From: Oegoconia quadripuncta
Taxonomy: Eukaryota; Arthropoda; Insecta; Lepidoptera; Autostichidae
Assembly: GCA_949316235.1 (NCBI GenBank)
Contig: OX438743.1
Coordinates: forward strand, 29,109,242 to 29,173,241
Length of the DNA stretch: 64,000 nt
Direction: 5' to 3'
Below are positions 58,267 through 64,000 of this stretch, in pieces (position 1 is the stretch's first letter; each line of letters begins with the position of its first letter). A program made the position numbers and the translations under genes. Under the pieces are notes generated by a model. That model made no database searches and was not told where the DNA came from. It saw nothing but the letters and a program-made list of their open reading frames with translations.

Positions 58267-58859
58267 ATTCGCATTTCTCTTACGCAAATGATGCAAAAGA
58301 TGATTTAGAATTTATATCAGAAAAAACTGTGCTAAAATATACATAATTTCTATAAATAGTACTTTAAAAAACAACGAAGTTATTTGGATGTCTTTGTGAG
58401 ACGGTGCAGGTGCTAGGAATGCCTGTACAAAATTCCTTTTCGATTGACTATTTCATTTAAAAATAGAATAAACGTTGCGACTCTTAAAGAAACACCCGAC
58501 TTCCAAGTACGTTTCGATCAGTAGCGTAATTCTTTTCTTCCACGCCTACACAAAGTTTTGCCCCAAACATTGGAATGCATTATGGATGAGCAGCCCAGAG
58601 CCAACACTCGAATCCTTTGTCTGCCAGTAAAGAGTAGTTATAAAATTCCCATTCAGTCACGCTCGCTCCATATTCGCTTCATACAATATTACACAAGTCA
58701 GCACCAACCGCTGCTCCTTGAAGCTACTTCGTTCCGTATTGCCTTTGTAGTGAGACTATAGGCATGTAAATTAAGCACGCGCATATCGTAAGTCAAATTT
58801 CGATATAGAGGCGCCTAAGTTAATGTATCAGAGCGATTATTGTACATAATTATTTGATA

Positions 58860-59085
58860 CTAGCTTTCCGCCCGTGGCTTCGCCGGCGTGGAATAACTTT
58901 ATCGCAGATATTTGTTTATCCCGCGGGTACAAATCCCTTTCTGGGTATAAAAAATTTTATATGTCTTAATCCAGGGTATTTTCTACGTATATACCAAATT
59001 TCATCTAAATCCATTAATCCGTTTCGCCGTGATTAAGCAACAAACAAATATCCAAATTTTCGCATTTATAATATTATTTAGATTA
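58860..59085 (+). repeat. RTE-like 3'-end repeat, family D, copy 5
   Basis: 'ctagctttccgcccgtggct' start, 'ttatcccgcgggtaca', 'ccgtttcgccgtgattaagc', 'tcgcatttataatattattt' end. Confidence 0.8.
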
Positions 59086-59322
59086 GATATGAGCATTTCT
59101 ACGTAGAGCGCCTCTTTTGTCATAGGGCTCGAAAATCACGAATGACAACGAAATACAGACCTGATAAATATTACTTACTATCTTGAGATTACTGAGTAAT
59201 TGACGAACATATTTAAAATCATGATTTATTTCTTGATACACTAATAAAAAATAATGGAGTGTCACAAATTGTGAAACCTTCTCTTCGCAAAAATGATTAT
59301 AAACTGTTTCATAACTCTACCT

Positions 59323-59354
59323 CCATGTGTATGATCACCTGATCATACACATGG
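59323..59354. repeat. Perfect 15-bp palindrome with two-base loop
   Basis: CCATGTGTATGATCA, CC, TGATCATACACATGG. Confidence 0.9.
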
Positions 59355-60074
59355 ATATGTTGATTGCACACTACCGATAAAAACATATCCTGTAACGAGA
59401 CGTTAAACATTAGTCCCGAAGTTTTGCCTCAATTAGCTGTAGGTATGTCACTAATCAGCCGTCAGGGTCAATAACTATTTGAATATCGTAATATAAGTAT
59501 TAATATCGTAAGCGCCCTAGTGACCAATTAATGTGTGAATTCCTGCCATTTATCACAATTTTCATAAAATGTTTTATAATAATTTAGAAAGTCAATTAGT
59601 CTTCAGGCTCTTAGAAAGCAATTTATAAAGGCGAAGGAAATTTCAGTTCAAAGTTGAACGCTATTGAAGGGAAAAATACCAATATTTCTTTATGAATCAT
59701 ATTTTTATAAGTCATCGGCCGCAATTTTTTGCGTGGAATTTTAGGAGCGGTTTACACAGAGGTAAATATTTAATTTTGATACATATAATATTATTGGTTT
59801 GAATTATATACGGTAATTCCGGGGAGATAGCCTTACGGGAGAGATGTTCAAGAAAAGAAGTGGAACGGTGAGTAATTTGACTTTAATTTTTTAAAGCATG
59901 TTCGATTTAAGTTAAGGGTTTGGCATTATTATATTGTTTTAAAAGTTTTGTCCGTTTTCGTGTTTTCTTTGTGAAGTAAAAAACTTTATAGCCATAAAAT
60001 TTTATATCCTAATTATTTATTATCTTATATATTTATTTTTAATCTTAATTATTTTAACGAATACTTACGGAAGG

Positions 60075-60835
60075 CGGCTGCTGGTCGAGGTGCCTGGAGC
60101 GAAAAAGGTTTGAAAAACGCCATGGAAGAAGTGCAAAAACGAGCGATGTCATTTTATAGGGCCTCTATTATCGATGATGTTCCAAGAAAATCACTAGAAT
60201 GAAGATTAAAACAAAACTACGCAAAAGGAACTATGTGACATGTGTGTCACATAGGTCCCTTTGTGAAAGATATGCATCAAGAAGCTTTCCCTTGACTATC
60301 GATGATATATGAATAATTGCATTCAAAAACGCTGGGCAATTAAAAAGTAAACACAGATTCAATATGTCATTAAGAAGGCGGACGATGATTGGGTGCAAAT
60401 GTTTTTAAAAAGGAATTCCGATATTTCGTTGAGGAAATCAGAGGGCGTGTCAAATGCTAGAGTCAAGGGACGAATAAAGCAGAAGTAAAAGCCTATTTTG
60501 AAATGCTTGAGAAGACTTGCTGTGATAATGACACAGAAAAAGGTTCTAACTTTGTCACCCTCTACAGAAAAAAGAGAAACGATCAGGGTAATTGGTTGTT
60601 GTAATGCTGAAGGTAATTGTATGCCTCCTGCGTGCATTATGAAGGGGCAAAATAAGAAATGGTAATAATTATATGGGGCACAACTAATCGAAGCCTGGAC
60701 GCAATGCAATATTTGCATGCTCTGGGTGCATGAAACCAAGTTTGTGGACATGTGTTCCAACTGCGGTAATAAGAAAAAAGGAGTTAAAGGATCTCAAGGC
60801 CAAAGGGAGAGGTAAAAAAGTACTGGCCATTTCCC
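60075..60835 (+). pseudogene. Pogo/CENP-B-like (jerky-type) DDE transposase, decayed
   Basis: The first part (60075-60210) reads as a psq/CENP-B-type helix-turn-helix: GAWSEKGLKNAMEEVQKRAM followed by FYRAS and VPRKSLE, then a stop. After a gap with a hairpin, a frame near 60385-60470 reads DDDWVQMFLKRNSDISLRKS then EGVSNARVKG. Another from about 60530 reads KVLTLSPSTEKRETIRVIGC then CNAEGNCMPPACIMKG, the region around the first catalytic beta strands of DDE_1 transposases. Frames are interrupted by stops and shifts, so it is inactive. The long - strand frame over 60359-60760 is its antisense shadow. The final DDE residues were not located. The inferred original role is cut-and-paste transposition. 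Confidence 0.7.
60222..60263. repeat. Hairpin with 19-bp arms
   Basis: CAAAAGGAACTATGTGACA and TGTCACATAGGTCCCTTTG pair with two mismatches around a four-base loop, inside the transposase remnant. Confidence 0.85.
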
Positions 60836-60839
60836 CCGA

Positions 60840-61850
60840 TCACTATCACAGTCCTAGAGTTTTTAAAAGGTGTAAAATTACATTTTTTGTTTGATTTAAA
60901 GTGATCTATCGTTAATGCTTCAAAAGAGTTATAATTAAAGCTTACTTTCTGATACAATTTAAGACATTAAATTCATTTTCATTCCTTCACAACAGATACT
61001 TAAAGTTATTAGGGCCATTTTCCCCGGAATTACTCTAGTTGTTCTGTTTTGCCAGGAGTCGTCTCTAGATCGCACAAAGTATTTACGTTGGTCAATTCTA
61101 AAGAACAATTCCGACTGAACATGAATTTGGCTCGTTTTAGAGAAAGTTTTCATTGCTCTATATCCTTAAACGGTTCAAATCGAAACCATCGAGCTAGAGC
61201 TGGGTCGACGCGTGATCTAGCTACAAAACAACACAAAATCTCCTGCGCTTTTGAATTTTCAATTACCAAACTTTGGTAGTTCGCATTATAAAGTTCATTA
61301 CCGACTGATGTGTGAGTTCTATTGAAATGACGCGACAATTAATGGCACACTATTTGGGATCCCTCAAGCGCCCGTTTCCCGCTCGTATTGTACGAACGTT
61401 ACCCTCGAGAGTCTGCACGTGACACACGTACTACCGAACGTGAAGCACGAGCGTTTGATTTCCCTCGAAATATGTGAAGCGACTAGATCGATCGGATATG
61501 CGTCTGTTTGATGCCTAGGCTATTGAGAGACAACCGCAGTGAACGTGGGCTGAGTCAATACAAAATCGTGCAATAGTCGTTCGACCGATAGTGGGCCATG
61601 TGCTGTCAGCCTAAGAATAGTAGTTGGCCTAATTGTAAGTTGTATAATTAAGGGCCATAGATGGTTAGGGAGTCGATGTTTATTTTTAACGACTAACTGT
61701 TCATTCAATAGTCTTGTGCTGGGTTCGGCGTCCTACATACCCTGTTAGGTTCTTGAAATTCCGGGATCTCGAATATTACCAATAAAACCAATCATTTTAA
61801 ACTAAAAACAAACACTAAAACTCAAACATAATACAAGGAAATCACTTTCA
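60840..61850. other. No gene recognised
   Basis: Short frames only. 61360-61520 is a little GC-richer and has several CGA/TCG strings but no domain. Confidence 0.35.
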
Positions 61851-61854
61851 ATCG

Positions 61855-62260
61855 AAGAATTTTGACCATAATCTCATCTGATAGAATGTGGTCGAAAATT
61901 CCAAGTTTCGGAAAAACAGACGCCTGAGGGGAATTACTCGTACACACCTTGGCAGTTCGCATTGAGAATGAAGAAATAACGCGTCAGTGGATTTTCTGTA
62001 TATAAGAGTGGAAAAACTCACCGCGCCTAGTAATCTGAAAATGAACTGTCGATCGTGGAGTAAGATTGTACAATTCCAATACACACTCACCGAAATGCAT
62101 CCTGGAACATCTGAAAGGCAGGGGACCTTACTTTACAGTTACGTTTTCGAATCTCAAAAACGAAACTCCGAAATTTCCGGGTTCGTCTATATGTGAACCA
62201 CTCTTTAAAAATGAAAGGTTCTGCAATCAATGGCGAGCATTTCGTTTTATTGGCTCTTTG
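61855..62260 (-). repeat. LINE family C, decayed copy
   Basis: 'gaccataatctcatctgata' tail, 'gtatataagagtggaaaaac' and 'ccaatacacactcaccgaaatgcatcctg' follow the order of the copy at 40300-40797, without its 60-base duplication. Confidence 0.6.
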
Positions 62261-62384
62261 ACATGAGATCCATCGCCGTCGGAGCTAACAATACAATACG
62301 AAATTACATTACGTTTGCTGAAACCAATGAAAAGGCATCTCAATTCGAATGGTTGTGTACTGAAAGGTTTTTAGTCGTACAATG

Positions 62385-62455
62385 GGTTAACTTATAACCT
62401 CAATTGTACATGATGTTAAGTGAAGATACGGCTGAAGGTGGAAGTAGACCCTTCA
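62385..62455 (-). repeat. SINE family B, 3' tail fragment
   Basis: 'atgatgttaagtgaagatac' and 'ggctgaaggtggaag' match the reversed SINE B end. Confidence 0.55.
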
Positions 62456-62527
62456 ACTTATTGTTGTTCATGTCGGCAGACGAAAATAAAATACTGGTGG
62501 GAAGATAACCTTGGGGACATTTAACAA

Positions 62528-62600
62528 TCATCATCATATCAGCCCCAGGACCTCCACTGCTGAACATAGACCTCCTTCCCAGACTTCTGTCGTTCATTCA
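62528..62600. repeat. Fragment of a common lepidopteran repeat
   Basis: 'caatcatcatcatatcagcc' then 'ccactgctgaacatagacct' and 'ccttcccagacttct', related to the fragment at 34582. Confidence 0.55.
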
Positions 62601-62639
62601 GTTCTTCGTCATGACTTTCCTCAGACTTTCACTGGCTAT

Positions 62640-63910
62640 ATTTAGCTAAGTGTACGTGACGTACAGAAAAAATTAGGCTGACTGTTCACTTTTGCCTTAA
62701 ATAGTCTGCACATATCTGACTGACTACGTTTGGTGTGAACAAAGCTTTAATGCTTTGTGAATGGTTTTGACGGGCTCTGTGTCAGCGTAGCGTTAAACCG
62801 CCGCCCGTGTGAACAAGCTCAACTTCGTCGTGTGAATATAACATTTAGCTGTGTACAAGTAGGTATATTTTAGAAATTAAGCGATTTGATTGCTGTTCAC
62901 AAACACTGTTTATTATAATTATAATATAATCGTGACGCCGCATTCGAGTACTGTACACACTTTGCAGACTACGACCCTTATCTTGGGCCAATAAAATGAC
63001 GTAATATCACTTTCGTCTGGCTTAGGGTTGCCAAGTTAAAAGGATGAATCTCAGTTTATCTGCACTGAATATATTGACCTAAAAGCTGGTTTTTAGGTTT
63101 CGGTACCGCAAAATTTAAAGACGGCCCTTGATTATTATCGATTTGCTGTCCGTCTGTCTGTCTGTTAAGCAACACCGATTTTCTCAGGATCGGCTAGAGG
63201 TATCAAATTTATTATACCTTAAAAAGTGTTTATTTGTTGTTTAGACTGTTCTATCTAGCAACCCTAAACGCGGGGGCAGAGGTAAAGTTTGCATTTGACC
63301 TTACAGGCGCCGCGTTCTAGTATCTTGGGACTAAACACCCTTCAACAAGGGTGGAGCCCACCCCTCGCTATTGTGTATAGACCCTAACAATACAGCAATA
63401 AGATCTAATTTGCATCTACATCCTCCTACACTCCGGAGCAACGTAAAACCTACCTTGAGCCAACGAAATTAGGTACATAACGAAACAATTCACAATGTAT
63501 CACGTTAATACCCTGTTGATGTCGTTGGAATAGGAGCCTTAACGATAACGCCCTAATGCTAAACCTTAGTGACAAGGTGCTAGACAGGCAATTATGTGTT
63601 CTGTAGTTGAAACTTAGTCGTTCGAAATAAGGCTGTTATTGGAGTAAATTTATTTCCGAAGGTTGTGTTAAAGTTTGCGCGTAGTATGTCCTACATTATT
63701 TGCTTATAAATATAGCTACGGCCAGAGTTACGGTGTATATGCTAATATTTTTTATCGCATGTGTTCTGAATTGTCGACCCTGATCGAGTTTGCATGTGCC
63801 AGAGCGCTTTGTTCGCTACAAAGGACATTGTGTATCGATACGCTTTAGCAAAATGAAATTTATATACATATCGAGCAAAGAGATGCATGCCTGCAATATC
63901 GATACCCTTT
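62640..63910. other. No gene recognised; repeat F-like scrap near 63100-63240
   Basis: 'tccgtctgtctgtctgt' and the neighbouring 'ggtttcggtaccgcaaaatt' resemble internal parts of repeat F-type elements. No coding sequence is supported. Confidence 0.35.
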
Positions 63911-63927
63911 GTTAGGATTGTTTTTAA

Positions 63928-64000
63928 ACGACTTCAAAAAAGGAGGAGGTTCTGTATTCGGGGCGTATTTTTTTTTTTTTTTTTTATGTATGTACACCGA
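63928..64000 (+). repeat. Dispersed repeat cut by the window edge
   Basis: 'acgacttcaaaaaaggagga' followed by 'ggttctgtattcgg', a T run and 'atgtatgtacacc', a phrase common in lepidopteran dispersed repeats. Confidence 0.5.

Noticed and set aside
60359..60760. 133-codon - strand frame
   Set aside because: It is antisense to the transposase remnant whose + strand pieces match DDE_1 motifs.

Overview
The window is AT-rich eukaryotic DNA that reads as an insect genome, most likely a moth or butterfly. The evidence is indirect: short introns with GTAAGT-type donors, no bacterial gene organisation beyond about 10 kb, and many copies of tRNA-headed SINEs and LINE 3' ends of the kind common in Lepidoptera. 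No single-copy host gene could be recognised with confidence.

Region 1 (1 to about 9.2 kb) is a large part of a Maverick/Polinton-type (adintovirus-like) element, a virus-like self-synthesising DNA transposon. On the + strand it has an adenain-like cysteine protease cut by the left window edge, a penton/minor-capsid-like gene broken by a frameshift, a 56-codon basic protein, a double jelly-roll capsid-like protein and a 166-aa protein with a C/H-rich tail. The last three start inside ATGA overlaps with the gene before. Facing them on the - strand are a spliced 158-aa gene whose first coding exon is only the ATG, an intact 1173-aa protein-primed-type family B DNA polymerase carrying extra zinc-finger and endonuclease-VII-like segments, and a GC-rich gene with three phase-matched exons. 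Protease, capsid proteins and polymerase are the expected core. The packaging ATPase and integrase are not visible and would have to lie left of the window or be lost. Two diverged tandem units lie just 3' of the polymerase, and a third may overlap its end.

Region 2 (about 9.2 to 64 kb) is non-coding as far as can be seen and is a patchwork of transposon remnants: two tRNA-derived SINE families (A and B), an ORF2 C-terminus of a LINE whose 3' tail is shared by SINE B, other LINE 3' ends, an RTE-like 3'-end family, an hAT transposase C-terminus (18.7 kb), a decayed pogo/CENP-B-like DDE transposase (60.1 to 60.8 kb), and many short perfect or near-perfect inverted repeats (for example 12.28, 16.93, 40.1, 42.84, 58.2 and 59.3 kb). 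A GC-rich patch at 45.6 to 45.75 kb is the only stretch that looks like a possible host exon or CpG-rich element.

The most rewarding area is 1 to 9.2 kb. It combines overlapping capsid-module genes, a composite polymerase and two unrecognised spliced genes that may be cargo or regulators of the element. All family assignments come from reading motifs by eye. No database search was run.
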